Below are positions 1-11,684 of a stretch of DNA of 64,000 nucleotides, piece after piece. The DNA is from Ilex aquifolium (taxonomy: Eukaryota; Streptophyta; Magnoliopsida; Aquifoliales; Aquifoliaceae): the NCBI GenBank assembly GCA_951799425.1, contig OX637396.1, positions 35,270,701 through 35,334,700 of the forward strand, read 5' to 3'. The position numbers were made by a program, and so were the translations under genes. The notes below the pieces were generated by a model that had not been told where the DNA came from, did not search any database, and was given only the letters and a program-made list of their open reading frames with translations. Each line of letters starts with the position of its first letter. Within the stretch, counting starts at the first letter, position 1.

Positions 1-104
1 GGTTCAGATTTTCTTCTCCATTTAACAGACAATGAGAGGTATCCACCAAAAAAGTTATTGAAGCTGCAAGTATCTCAAATGTGTGTGTGAGCACTGGCTC
101 GAGA

Positions 105-320
105 AATTTTTTTTTTTCTGTTACAGGGTGTCTAGGTTTGTGCCGATTATTCCATTCAGTTCAACGACTGTCGGCTGACTACTGTAACTTGAACTAGGTT
201 AGAGCATGTCCCTAAAAGGACAAGCGTGTCTAGCTCTTAGGGGGTGTGGGAAAAAATTGAACTTGAGACCTATTGGTTACCAAAGGTCATCCTCAACCAC
301 TGAACCATCCCAAAGGGTTT
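105..320 (-). mobile_element. SINE-like retroposon
   Basis: On the minus strand this reads as a tRNA-derived SINE. There is an A-box-like TGGTTCAGTGG near the right end and a B-box-like GGTCTCAAGTTC further in. A poly(A) tail appears as the T run at about 107-117 on the + strand. An 8-bp direct repeat GCTCGAGA flanks it (97-104 and 321-328) and is taken as the target-site duplication. The family is not identified. Confidence 0.55.
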
Positions 321-969
321 GCTCGAGATATCTTGAAACTTAAAGTGAGTATTATAAATGAGATTGTTCAATTGAAATTTATTCATCTCGCCCTTTAAGA
401 TATAAAATAACTAAGTTTTTGTATTGCTAACATATCTTTCTAAATTTATAGTATGGCCAATCTATTTAGTTTTTGTTGTGATATAGTCGGTCTTAAGTAA
501 GATTATACCTATTATCATATTTTTTAGGTTGGGACACTAATTTAACTAAATAGAGTTCTTTTAACTTTAACTAACTTCAATTTCGTACCGAATTTCATAT
601 CTTCTAACTTTGACTCACTTTAACTTCCTACCTTCTCAATGAAGACATGTTTTGGGTGTTCAAAGCACACACAAACATAGATGGATGATGGTGGTTTGTA
701 GTTTTGCACAGTTTCAATTGACAAAAGCGCCGTTTACTTTGTCAGGACGTATTTTTTACTGTCGGGACACTCGTTGAAATAGGTCTCTAATTGTGTCATA
801 GGTAGTTCTTAGAGTCTCTAGTATAAATATACCTTCTTTTATGAAGAGAAGGATCTTTTCTTTAGCAACCCTCTTACATTATTTTTTAGTTTTTGGAAAT
901 CTATCATGAAACGTGAGTAGTTTTCTTATACTTTTTTGCTAGTGTAATGGATCTGTTCATATTTATTAA
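321..969. other. AT-rich intergenic DNA, nothing recognised
   Basis: No open frame, splice pattern or repeat terminus that I can support. The sequence is AT-rich with scattered stops in all frames. Confidence 0.5.
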
Positions 970-1886
970 GGTAAATTACCCTCACACTTTCTGTAGATTA
1001 GCCTAATTACAAAGACACCCCTCGATTTTCTACTAATTTCATAAAGTACCCATGTGATTAGCATCATTATTGGCAATGTCAAAAAAATGATTACATCATC
1101 AACTTTTTACACTTTAATACCCACATTATCCTGAACAAAATTAGTCTAACTTGATTATTTTCGTATTGTGTTCGTGTTCGTATTCGTGTTTTTTTTTTTT
1201 TGATAATGTGGAACCTCTCCAAGACAAAGCCGCTTTGGATCCATCCTTACGAAAGTAAACCCCGGATACCTACAATCACCCGTAAACCACAAGTATCGAT
1301 TAAGCCCGAGAGACATCATCGAGAGTCAAACTCTCTGACATTCGGGTCTATAGTTCATCTGGGTTCAACTCTACACCTCTGGGCTACCCATGCCAGTGTG
1401 TTCGTATTTGCGTTGATCCATATAAACTTTGAATAAACTACTATTCTATTATCACTTAATTAAATTCATGCCCATACTTTTTTTATAAACTAAAAATTAA
1501 CTTAATAGACATAAATAACAACAAATAATTAATATTTTATTTTTATAATATCAGTCAAATATGTTAATTGTGTTAATTTCGTGTTGTTTTTGTTAACATA
1601 CAATCGAGAAGATACAGAAAATTTGACACAATTAAATAAACGGGTTGATCGTGTCAATTTCGAGTTTGGCGGGTTGATCCCGAAATTACCCATTTATTAG
1701 CATTTAAATATATGAAAAGATGATAATTAAAAAATGATATATGGTAAGGGTAATTATGAAAAATTGCATTTTTTGTTATATTTGTTGAAGGACAAGACCT
1801 GATAGGGGGTGTCAGTGTAATTTCAAAAAATTGAGGGGGTGCTTTGTAATTATACCAATCTATAGGGGTGTTAGTGTAATTTATCC
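970..1886. mobile_element. MULE-like MITE with long terminal inverted repeats
   Basis: The left end GGTAAATTACCCTCACAC is mirrored by the right end, whose reverse complement starts GGATAAATTACACTAACACC. The inverted similarity continues for about 50 bp into both arms. A 10-bp direct repeat TATTTATTAA lies immediately outside both ends (960-969 and 1887-1896), close to the 9-10 bp expected for Mutator-like elements. There is no transposase frame, so it is non-autonomous. A retroposon at 1189-1397 is nested inside. Confidence 0.7.
1189..1397 (-). mobile_element. Short retroposon (SINE-like) nested in the MITE
   Basis: A T run at 1189-1201 is the poly(A) tail of a minus-strand retroposon. Imperfect direct repeats GTGTTCGTATTCGTG (1174-1188) and GTGTTCGTATTTGCG (1398-1412) flank it as a target-site duplication. 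A short 78-codon frame starting at 1205 lies inside and has no resemblance to a known protein. Confidence 0.5.
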
Positions 1887-3202
1887 TATTTATTAAGATG
1901 ATTATTTTTATGCAATTAATATTTAGGGCTTAATATTAAATCTTAATTTTCTTAGATTAATTGATGTCTTGAGTAAGTTTTATACTTTATAAAGTTTTTT
2001 AATTATTTATGAACAAACATTGAGTTCTTGGTATAACCAATACTTAAAATTCTCTAAAAGTATTTTAAATTAGTACTTCAAATCTTATTTTCATATCAAT
2101 CAAAATCAATTGTGTTTAAAGTAATATTTTCTGGTGAACTAAACTAGCATTGAAAATTAATCAAGTTTTTACAATAGCATAAATATATCATTTGATAAAT
2201 ATGAGTAAATTCAAATCCCAAAGTTAAATAGTCATTTTCATTGGTATTGATGACAAGACTTTAATCATCGAACTCAACTTATGTCCCTTAATAGATGGAA
2301 TAGCAACAAATAGTATTTTTCTAGCCTAAATATTCATGGAGCCTAAATATTCGTGGAATTCAATCTCATTTATAAAGCTTTATCCCTATCTTTCATCAAC
2401 TAAATGGAAAGTGGTTTACGAAAAGACTTTAGAATCGTTTCCAATTATTGACATTTTGAAATTTAGTTTTTCAATTGTTATCAACTAACTCAACTTTCAC
2501 AAATAATTATGTTATTCTTTCACCTTGATATTTAAATTTCTTTTTTCCTGTAATTCAACCTCCGACTTACCAAGAATTATTATTTATTGACTGTCTGCAC
2601 TTTGTTGTATCTTCAGAGATCAAGCAAAAGTCATAGCTCTAATGGTTGAATGTTGAGCTGCAAAGAGAAAGAGAAAGAGAGTAAACATACCCTGACACAA
2701 GAGGATAGGTAGAGACGCCCCATTCATTTTTGACATTGTGAAGATCTGAGTGACAAATCTCACAATACAAAACTTTAAAAGTCACATCATGATCGCCCGT
2801 AGCCCTACCTCATCAAATCAAAGCACATCACCGTATCATTATAAATATGCCGATATCTTAAAATGAAAAGGAAACCATTGCCCTCAAGTGAAAAATCACA
2901 TTCAAGCAATGGAGACATGTTAATGTGAGTTCCTATATCTTACATGTAGTGAACAATAAAAAAAATTGCTAATCGCATACCCCAATTATGAAACATTAAC
3001 AGGAAGAATAGAATACCTTCTTGAGAAGTTGAAAGGAGAGAGAACACCAGATGTGTCTCTGGTTGCCCATCCAACGGCCTTTATTGACTGTGCTGATTTT
3101 GCCATTACAGACTATTGTGAATAAAATGAGATCAAAGTAAAAGAAAAAAACCACAGAGAATATGTTTTGAATAATGAGTTGGGTAAAAAGGTCGGAGAAC
3201 TA
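1887..3202. other. Intergenic DNA, no gene recognised
   Basis: AT-rich with no supported coding exon. A moderately GC-balanced patch at about 2600-3130 includes a run of GA-rich sequence at 2660-2680, but no reading frame there could be tied to a protein family. Confidence 0.5.
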
Positions 3203-4177
3203 TCTATATAATAAAGTAGCTTACAATTCAAATCTCAAAAGATAAACAAAATGACTTTTGCTTTTCGCGGTTGAGATCGCTTTAAATTTTACTTTAAAGT
3301 TAATCTAACGGCTAATATTAACACTCTATATTTAATAGGAAAAATAGGTCCCTAAAGGTGTGTTTGAAGTGACTTTTTAAAAGTATTTCTAGAAATTATT
3401 TTTCATAAGTACTTTAAAAAAAAATAGTGTTTGAAACCGCCCCACCACTACCTCTACCACCGCTGCGCCGCCGCCACCACCATTGCCACCACTACCACCA
3501 CCACCGTCGTCGCCACCACCGCCACTGCCATCACCACCGCCGCCACCACCACCAACACTGCCATCACCGTCGCCACCGTCATCGCCACCACCACCGCCAC
3601 CACCACCACCACCACCGCCACCGCCACGGCCACTGCCACCACCACCACCACCGCCACTGCCGCCACCACCACTACTACCGCCATCACTACCACCACCACC
3701 GCCATTATCGTTGGTCCGTCACCGTCGCCATCGCCACCACCACCACCACCACCACCACCACCACCGCCACCCCCACCATCACCACTGGCACCACCCCCCA
3801 CCACCACCACCATTACCGCTGTCACCGCCACCACAACCACCACAGCCATCGTCATCGCCATCGCCATCCCGCCACCACCACCACCGCCATCACCGCCACC
3901 ACCACCACCACCACCATCGCCATCGCTATCGCCGCCACCATCGTTACCACCACTGCCACCATTGCCGCCACCACTACCACCATCACCACGGTCATTGCCA
4001 CCCACCATAACCATTACCGTCTCCTACCACCGTCACCTCTCACCCCCACTACAACCGATACTTAAATTCATTTATTTATCCTCTATGTTTGTGATTTGAT
4101 TTTGGATATGAATACAAATATGTTTATTATTTACCATTTTTTATTACTCTGTGCCTTCAGGTACAGGCAATAACTAG
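3203..4177 (+). mobile_element. Non-autonomous Helitron, copy A, with CCA-type trinucleotide core
   Basis: The 5' end TCTATATAATAAAG and the 3' end ACTAG are typical Helitron termini. A hairpin (GTGCCTTCAGGTAC) ends 10-12 nt before the CTAG. The insertion lies between host A (3202) and T (4178), as expected for Helitrons. The centre (about 3440-4035) is a degenerate CCA/CCG/CAT trinucleotide array that is open in several frames by composition alone (poly-His, poly-Thr, poly-Pro). There is no Rep/helicase, so it is non-autonomous. Full-length relatives lie at 5680-6940, 21469-24005 (reverse) and 62358-63096. Confidence 0.85.
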
Positions 4178-4512
4178 TATATATATATAGTGCTTGGAAA
4201 TAACTTAGGCTGACGTATTCAATGAGCTAAGCAGTAGACAAGTAAAAACATAAAACTGTTAGTGGAAAACTGATGACAGTTTCCTAGTTTTTGGCTGGTT
4301 TATTACATTATGATCCGTTAAACAGCAGCCATTATTTTGGCCAGTTTCCTACTTGTCACGTCATTATTTTGGTCATGGATGAGCTAGCTTTCTTTCTGCC
4401 GGACTTTTTTGATAATTGAGGAAACAACTTCAAACTTTTCCACTTCATCCTCCATATCTAAATATCTAAATGGGTAAATATTTTTAAGGGTTGATTATAA
4501 ATTCTTCTCTCA

Positions 4513-5146
4513 TATTCCGTTTGGTAAGATAAAAAAATGGAAAAATGAAAAGTTGGAAGGATAAAAAATGGAAGGGATAAAACGTCATGTTTAGTAAAGA
4601 AGGAAAGTAGTAAGGATGGAAAAGTAGATGTATTAACTTTCCTTCCAACTCACCAAAATTAATCCCTCCAAAATCGGAAGGAAAGTGGATGAAAAATTAA
4701 TTATTTGTGTTGAGATGTATCTTATATGTCTATATACATATATTATATATACATTAATTTCATATAAAAATACAATGATAAAATATGTATTTATATATAT
4801 ATATATATTTTTTAAAATAAATTTAAAATAAAAAATAAAAATAAAAATAAAAATAAAAATAAACAGATCAACTCGCAACTCGACACAACACAATTAGTTA
4901 AATGAGTCGAGTTAGGTTTGACTAATGTTCGACACAAACCCGTAATGACTCAATACGAATCTGACACGACACGACTCGATTGTAACCCCTAATCTTAGCC
5001 AGCATAAAAAAAAAAAATTATTTATTTTTATTTTTCATCCATCCAACCAAACACAAAGGAAGGAAAGTGTATCATTTATACTTTTCTTCCTTGAAGGATA
5101 GAAAGTGTATTCCTCTTACTTTTCATCATTCATACCAAATAGAGCA
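4513..5146 (+). mobile_element. PIF/Harbinger-like MITE, copy 1
   Basis: The left terminus TATTCCGTTTGGTA and right terminus TACCAAATAGAGCA are inverted and match the cleaner copy at 28570-29047, as does most of the interior. Flanking trinucleotides are TCA and TTA, consistent with a decayed TWA duplication. A segment at about 4860-4990 is rich in CGACACGACACGA-type motifs and resembles the element at 21251-24494, so a second element may be embedded. No coding capacity. Confidence 0.65.
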
Positions 5147-5459
5147 TTAAAGTTTTAGGTCATATAACAATTGACCCTCTCTGCTTTTAATCTCAACAAT
5201 TTACCTCCTACACTTTTAAAATTTTGGCCATTAACTCAAGTCGTGGTTGGCTTTTAAAAGTGATGACATTAAATCATGTGAAAGTCATATGATCTAATTT
5301 TTTTCAAAAAGGCAGAATTACCCTTTTACTCTCAAATTGTTTTTTGGGTCAATTTTTTTTTCTCATTTTCAAAAAAATCTAAAAATTGAAAAAAGAAAAA
5401 ACTCAATCCCCTCCCTAACTAACTGACAGTTGCCACCCATGCATTCAACTCCTCCCTTA
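5147..5459. other. AT-rich spacer between two MITEs
   Basis: No gene or repeat terminus seen. Confidence 0.5.
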
Positions 5460-7162
5460 TACTATGTTTGGTAGGAAGGATGAAAAATAGGAAAAGTACA
5501 TTTTCTATCCTCCAAGGAAAGAAAATATGAAAGATACATTTTCTCTCCTTTATATTTTTTATTTTTTTAAAAAAATTAGTTTTAATTTTTTTTACAAAAA
5601 ATATAAATACATATTTTATCATTATATTTATATATAAATTAATGTATACATAATATATGTATATATATTAAATGATATATTTATATAATAAAGTACAATA
5701 CAATAAACAAAATGACTTTTGCTTTTCGCAGTTGAGATATCTTTAAATTTTACTTTTAAGTTAATCCGACGACTAATATTAACACCCCAAATTTAATAAA
5801 AAAAATAAACCCATAAGGATGTGTTTGATGTAATTTTTTAAAAATACTTCTAGAATTTATAACTTTTCATAAGTATTTTAAAAAAAAATAATTGTTTAGA
5901 TCGTCCCACCACCACCACCACCACCACCACTACCACCGTCACCACCGTCACCACCACCACCACTGTCGCCAACCCACCACTGCCACCAACCCACCACCAC
6001 AACCACACCCATCGCCCCACCACCACCGCTGCCGTCACCCTACCATCACTACCACCACTATCACCATCGCCCCCATCGCCTCACCACCATCACCACTATC
6101 ACTACCACCATCATCGTCGTCGCCACCGCCACCCACACCACCATCACTACCACAAAAACCACCACCGCCCAACCGGCACCACTATTACCGCCACCTAACC
6201 ATCCCCACCACCACTATCACCACCATCGCCACCCCACCACCACCATAACCACTATCGCCACCCCACCACCACAACTGTCGTCACTGTTCCACCATCGCCA
6301 CTGTCCCACAATCACCCTTACCACCACAGCTGTCGTCACTCTACCACCATCGCCACCCACCACCACCACCACAGTTACCGCCACCGCCACCGCCACCACT
6401 CGTCGTCGCCAACCATCGTTGCTAACCGTTGTCACCCACTATCACCACCACCATCATCATCGTCGCTCACCATTCACTATTACCCACCCCCACCACACCT
6501 ACCACCACCACCATCGTCACTGCCCACCACCACAACCCCTCACCGTCACAACCATAATCATCGCTCCACTACCACCACTGCCAACCACCATGACTATCGC
6601 CCACACCCACCACCACCCACCACCACTACCACCGCCGTCACCCATGACTACCACTACCACCACCACCATCGTCAACCAAAACCCACCTCCACCATCACCG
6701 TTGCTACCCACGGCTGCCACTATCACCACGGTCGTCGCCACCAACCACAACTATCACCATCTCTCACCACCACCGTTGCCGCCTACCACCACTACCACCT
6801 CTCACCTCCACTATAATCGGTGCTTAAATTCCTTTCTCTCTCATCTATATTTGTGATTTAATTTTGGATGTGCATGCAAGTATATTTATTGTTAACCATT
6901 TTTTTATTACTCTGTGCCTTTAGGCACAGACAATAACTAGTAAACAAATAAGATACATTTCAACACAAATAATTAACTTTCTATTTACTTTTTTCTTCAA
7001 ATTTTGGAGGGATTGATTTTGGTGAGTTGGAAAGAATGCTCATCTATTCACTTTTTCATCTTATTTTCCTTCCTCGCCAAACATAATGTTTTATCTATTC
7101 CTGTAATTTTTCATTCATCCAATTTTTCATTCTTCCATTTTTTCACCGTATTGAACGGAGCA
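5460..7162 (-). mobile_element. PIF/Harbinger-like MITE, copy 2, split by Helitron B
   Basis: In reverse orientation relative to copies 1 and 3. The left end TACTATGTTTGGTAGGAAGG is the complement of the right end of copy 3, and the right end finishes GAACGGAGCA at 7162. A TTA duplication flanks it (5457-5459 and 7163-7165). The MITE sequence stops at 5679 and resumes at 6941, exactly where Helitron B begins and ends, so the Helitron jumped into a pre-existing MITE. Confidence 0.75.
5680..6940 (+). mobile_element. Non-autonomous Helitron, copy B
   Basis: It starts TTTATATAATAAAG (one change from the consensus TC start) and ends with a perfect hairpin CTGTGCCTTTAGGCACAG followed by ACAATAACTAG. 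The core from about 5905 to 6830 is a long CCA-rich degenerate trinucleotide array, the longest of the four copies. Flanks are the two halves of a MITE. The long His/Pro/Thr or Val/Gly frames through it are compositional and are not called as genes. Confidence 0.85.
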
Positions 7163-8451
7163 TTAACATCAGTCTGCTCCCTCGTTCTCCAGCCACAATC
7201 CTCCCTTCCTCCAATTAAATTGCCACCGTCCTCGGCGAAAACTATTTTCCTAAGTCACTCCACAGTCTCCTTATCAAAACCACCTCCTACTAAAGCCCCA
7301 TCACTATCGAAGTGCTTCCCAACACCCACCACCATCTCCCATGGTGGTTCACTTCCTCCGTCGGATCAAAATCGCTTCGAACCTAACCCGTATCGGTATC
7401 AATAATGGAGGGATAATAAAGGGACAGGCAGAACAAACACACATGCACGCAACACCATTAGCAGTCGAAAACCACATCTATCTCGGGTGAGGATTTCTTT
7501 GATTGATTTACTCTAAAATTTTGCATCTTAATTTGTTGTTTTTTCTTCTAGCAACCATGGCAGAGTCGAGTTTCCTATGGTGGTGCATTTACAACGATGA
7601 TGTTGGTGAGAATTTGTAGCGATGGGGCATTTTTTTTCCTTGTTATTGGTTGGTTGGTAGCTGGTGCTTGATTTGGTAGCTACTAGCGGTGGCGGTGATT
7701 TGGTGGCAGATGCGTTGGTACCGATGGCGTTGGTGTTGTTACTTGTGGTTTACTGAAGGCTGTGTTGGGAGCTGTCGGTCAGGTTGATTAAAGAAAGGAG
7801 AACAAAAATTAGGGGTGCAACTTGGATGGGTTGGGAGGTCAACCATATGTTTATAATCTTCAACTCTAATTCTAATTTGAACCCGACCTCAACCCGAGGT
7901 ATGTTTATAATCTTCAACTCTAATTCTAATTTGAACCCGATTTCAACCCAAGGTATTCAACCCTAGTACTGTTCAAGTTGAGTCGACTCCAGTTAAATTC
8001 GAGTTACTAAATTCGACTTAATTTTGGATTGGGTTTGTTCAAACTCGAAATCAGCTTATTTTTCTAGACCGTTACATCCAACAAACCACAAAAAAACAAC
8101 ACACCACAAGAAAGCACAACAACCACAACCACCACACTACAACCACTACCACAACAACTACACCATACAAAATCTGAGAGGCGCAAATTTGAGAAATTTG
8201 AGAGGAAGTTGGTGATGGTGTTAGTAACACAGATTTCAGATCTGAGAGGAAGATTGCAGATTTTCGTCTTCGTCTTCGATCTTCGGACTTCGATCTTCGA
8301 GATCTTCGGTCTATCTAAAAAAAAGCATCTAAGATAGGTCATCTAAGGGAGGGTGTCATCTGAGAGGGAGGGTGTCATCTGAGAGTGATGGAGGTGAGAA
8401 AAGTGAGAACAAGAGAGAGTTGTAGAGGGTGAGAGAATTTTGGGAGGCTGA
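7163..8451. other. Intergenic DNA with a MULE-like fragment and a 54-bp duplication
   Basis: From about 7798 the sequence AGGGGTGCAACTTGGATGGG resembles the left end of the MULE-like element at 10763. A 54-bp unit is repeated directly at 7847-7954. The GAGA-rich part around 8170-8450 also resembles the interior of that element, but no matching right terminus is seen, so this is a truncated relative. The 133-codon frame at 7004-7405 spans the MITE end and unrelated DNA and is not supported as a gene. Confidence 0.45.
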
Positions 8452-9047
8452 GGGTCCGTTTGTTTAGCCGGAGAATAGTAGAAAATGTAAGAAAGATAAA
8501 TTTTTTATATGTTTGGTTAGCATGAAATGAAAAATGATGGAAAAAATAATTTTCTTTCATACTTAAATTTTCTCATAACTAACCAACTTTTTTTTCTTGT
8601 AAAAAACACAAGGAAAGACAAGAAAGTTGTGACCTATAACTATCTTTCCATTTTACCCTTATTTTTTTTTAAAATAGTTTACTGGTTTTTAATTTAAAAA
8701 ATATTGGTATGGATTTGATTAACCATATAATTTGGTCCAAAGACTTTCGCTGTCCTAGAATTAGGTTACAAGCCATTATTTAAATTAACTTTCAATTATA
8801 ATACATATTTTTTTCTTCTTTAGACTGATTTAATATAATTAAGGATAATTTAGACAATTAAAAATTTTTTATTGTAACTTTACTTTCTTTCAAACAATAA
8901 AATGAAATTTTTTTAAAATTTTCTTGCAATTTTTTCATCCTAACCAAATACAAGCATGACAATATATTTTCTATCATTTGCTTTCTTTCACTTCACTTTC
9001 TATCATTTTCATTTTCCATCATTCTTTTCTTCCTAACCAAAGGACCC
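8452..9047. mobile_element. TIR element, family unclear
   Basis: Left end GGGTCCGTTTGTTTAG and right end CTAACCAAAGGACCC are imperfect inverted repeats. The interior is AT-rich with patches of near-inverted GAAAG/CTTTC motifs. No convincing target-site duplication was found, so the superfamily is left open. Confidence 0.5.
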
Positions 9048-9721
9048 AAAGAAAACACCGTTTCTAAGACTATAGAATAAAGGTGTTTTGAATCCACAGA
9101 GAAAAGGAACAGAGGAATATCTCTTAAAAGGTATACTATTCAATCAATAATTCGTATTATATAAGAGAATATATATATGAACGACCAAAATCCTAATCTT
9201 CCGCATAATAAAAGCAAAATCCTTAATTATATGAAAATTATCAAAAATAAAAAATTACAATCTAACTAATTAATATAAAAACACGTGTCATCTGGAGTCC
9301 AACAAAATTAACAGTTCTAAATTCAGAATCTTCTATGATTTATTATGAATTTTTGAATATTTTCTTAAAATGGCAAAAACAGATCCAAAACTAAAGGGGC
9401 TCAAAGCGAAGCGATGAGCCTTAATTGTTGCCCAATCCGGATCAAACACCACTGATTTCGATAAATTTCGAGTCCGACCCATTTTATCTATACTATCACC
9501 TTTTGACCTTTTGTTGGGCTTTCAATCCGTGTCGGTCTTCTTTCTCCAAGTAATCAGTTGCTACTTGTTCTATCTAGTGAGTACCTCCTCTATAGTGGGT
9601 GTTCACCTATATGGCAGGGGAGAAGACGACTCTCACCCGATGTGGGACGAGAGGTAAAAAGGCTATTGGTGTTCACCAAGTCAGTCGAAATCCTTCGTGG
9701 AGGGTGACCCCTTACACATAT
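9048..9721. other. Intergenic DNA with an snRNA-promoter-like motif
   Basis: No gene seen. On the minus strand GTCCCACATCG (around 9637-9647) matches the plant snRNA upstream sequence element RTCCCACATCG, and a CATATAGG TATA-like motif lies about 26 bp further along the minus strand. Direct repeats of GGTGTTCACC lie on either side. No snRNA body is recognisable next to it. Confidence 0.3.
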
Positions 9722-9900
9722 AAGTATGTATGATGATGTATTTTTCAGGGGTTTAATCTTGTAAAACTGACCAGAATCATTTTGGAATAATATGCTCCAA
9801 GTTGGAATTTCTTTGCCTTAATATTTTGCCTGTGCAAAATCCTTTGTATGGAACAGTTAAGACAAAAAGGACAAATGACATTTTGTCCCTTAAAGTATTT
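9722..9900 (+). pseudogene. Orphan 3'UTR of a lost CAD/PAR-like reductase copy
   Basis: This stretch aligns by eye with the 3'UTRs of gene 1 (about 16400-16560) and gene 2 (about 35805-35960). Shared landmarks, in order, are a CTTGTAAAA-type motif, CAGAATCATT, AATAATATGC, CAAGTTGGAA, TGTGCAAAAT and TATGGAACAG. No upstream exons of the family are visible, so only the tail of a former array member remains. It is the left-most trace of the tandem array. Confidence 0.65.
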
Positions 9901-10762
9901 TAAAATCTAAAATTGTACCTTGAATTTCTTTAGACACAAGTAATGTGTGTGCCCCAATTAGTAAACAATGCCTCATTTTTCATTTGTTGACATTTTATCT
10001 CCACATACGTGATTTGAGAGAATTAATATTTATGGGGTGAACTGCAATTTTTTGAAAATTTTCAGGTGGTAAAGTAACATTATAAAGTTTTTTTCCGATG
10101 GAAAACTAAAAGCCCAGTTGTTGCACATTAAAATTACTATACTTCTAACTTTTAAGAAGCTAAAGAGACATTGGGAGATTTTCTTATTATTTGGTTTTGG
10201 GTTTGTCTCACAGTCCATAGTAGGGCTGATAATTGAATGCGCTACTCCGGTTTGGTTTGAATTCAGTTCGTTCTGAGCTTGGTTCAAGGTCTACTCTTTT
10301 TTCTAAACGAGTAGAATTTGAATAATTTTTTCGGCACAAACTCGACATGTTTATATTATAAATATTCGGATTCGGCTTGTTTTAGGCTCATTCAGGTTCG
10401 AAAATGAGACAAATTTGAATAATTTTTAAGCTCGTTTAAAAAAAAAAAACTCAACATGTTCGGTTCGAACTCGACATGTTTGATTTGATTATCAACCCTA
10501 TCCATAAGCCTAAAGAACATGGCTTGGACCTAAATTCTAAAGCTTCAGCGCTTACAACAGTGAAATTGAAAGTTTTGGCCGTGGAAGTCTTGATAGGTTA
10601 AAAAATTTGCAATTTAAACCCCCTACAATTTTTTTTTTTTTTTTTTCATTTCAAACCTTGAATTTTCTCCATAATTAAGTATTTATTTCATATACTTCAT
10701 GGGACGACAATTCAATCTCTCATTCTTTCAAGTCTCATATACTATTCAACCTCACTTTTCAA
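9901..10762. other. Intergenic DNA, no gene recognised
   Basis: AT-rich. A T run at 10629-10645 and TTCGG/CTCGACATG-rich motifs at about 10320-10490 look like decayed transposon sequence, but no termini are clear. The 9-bp duplication of the next element occupies 10754-10762. Confidence 0.4.
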
Positions 10763-11490
10763 TAGAGGTGCAACTCGGGCGGGTTGGGCGGGTTGAGGGT
10801 CAACTCTAGTCCAACTCTAGGTATATAATCTTCAACCTTAACCTTAACTCTAACCCTACCTCAACTCGAGGTACTCAACCCGAGTACTGCCCGAGTTTAA
10901 TTCGGGCGAGCTTGGGTTGAATTCGAGTTAAAAATCGGGTTGTGCTTGAATTACTTAATTTGGATTGATTTTTTGAAGTGTTAATTTGATTTTTTTAAGT
11001 GTAGATATGATTTTTTCAAGTGATCTAAGATGAAAGGCAAGACACAGATGAAGAGAGAGAGATGAGAGAATGAGGAGTGACGAGTGAGAGAGGGAGGTTG
11101 AGAGTCTGAGACGACTCAAACGAGTGACGATTGAGAGAGGGAGGCTGAGAGAGCAAGAAGTGACGAGTGAGAGAGGGATCTGAGAATGATGGAGACACAA
11201 AGATGAAGACTTGAAGTGAAGTGAAAGTCTAGACTCTAAAAAGTGAAAATAAAAAGTAACCCTAGTTAAATTTATTTATATATTTATGTATATTCGGGTT
11301 CAACCCGATTTTAATATTTGGGTTGAACCCGATAACTTGACGTCTCAACCTGAGGCTTGTTCAAATTCAATTCGGGTTAGAGTTTTTTTGTCCAGACCTA
11401 ACTCAAGTATTAAAAATTCTAACTCAAACTTTATTTTTTTTGGATTAGACTCGAGTTGAATTCGAATTCGTCCGCCCAAATCGCAACCCT
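10763..11490. mobile_element. MULE-like MITE next to the gene 1 promoter
   Basis: Termini TAGAGGTGCAACTCGGGCGG and, reverse complemented, AGGGTTGCGATTTGGGCGGA are inverted repeats. A perfect 9-bp duplication ACTTTTCAA lies at 10754-10762 and 11491-11499, which is the Mutator hallmark. There is no transposase. The right end stops only about 35 bp from the conserved promoter block of gene 1 and about 195 bp from its start codon, so it may influence transcription (inference). Confidence 0.8.
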
Positions 11491-11523
11491 ACTTTTCAAG
11501 CCTCAAATGCTTATTTCAAAGAA

Positions 11524-11684
11524 GTCCAGCGACACTGACGTAGCCGCTTACAAAAGCTGTGCGACCATGAAGCCCCTAACACGTCATCATCATCTATATA
11601 TATACCATCACCCATCGTTCAAATGCTCACTCCACTCGTCAGAGCAAACACTACACACGCACGAGAGAGAGAGAGAGAGAGAAG
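11524..11684 (+). promoter_or_regulatory. Promoter and 5'UTR of gene 1
   Basis: A block shared with gene 2, and in decayed form with gene 3, contains CACTGACGTAGCCGC (bZIP/as-1-like TGACGT core) at about 11533-11547 and AACACGTCATCATC (ACGT core) at about 11578-11591. A TATA box CTATATATATA follows at 11594-11604. The inferred 5'UTR ends in a GA dinucleotide run (about 11663-11684) that abuts the ATG. The same arrangement occurs in all three genes. Confidence 0.7.

Noticed and set aside
3427-4099. Overlapping frames of 175-222 codons rich in His, Thr, Pro or Val
   Set aside because: They exist in several frames and both strands because CCA/GGT triplet DNA rarely contains stops. They lie inside a Helitron core and recur in the other three copies without conserved sequence.
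5850-6856. Poly-His/Pro frames and their antisense Val/Gly frames in Helitron B
   Set aside because: Same compositional artefact, with no conserved start, domain or codon bias.
7004-7405. 133-codon + strand frame after Helitron B
   Set aside because: It starts inside the MITE arm and continues into unrelated DNA, with no known domain and no splice or promoter context.
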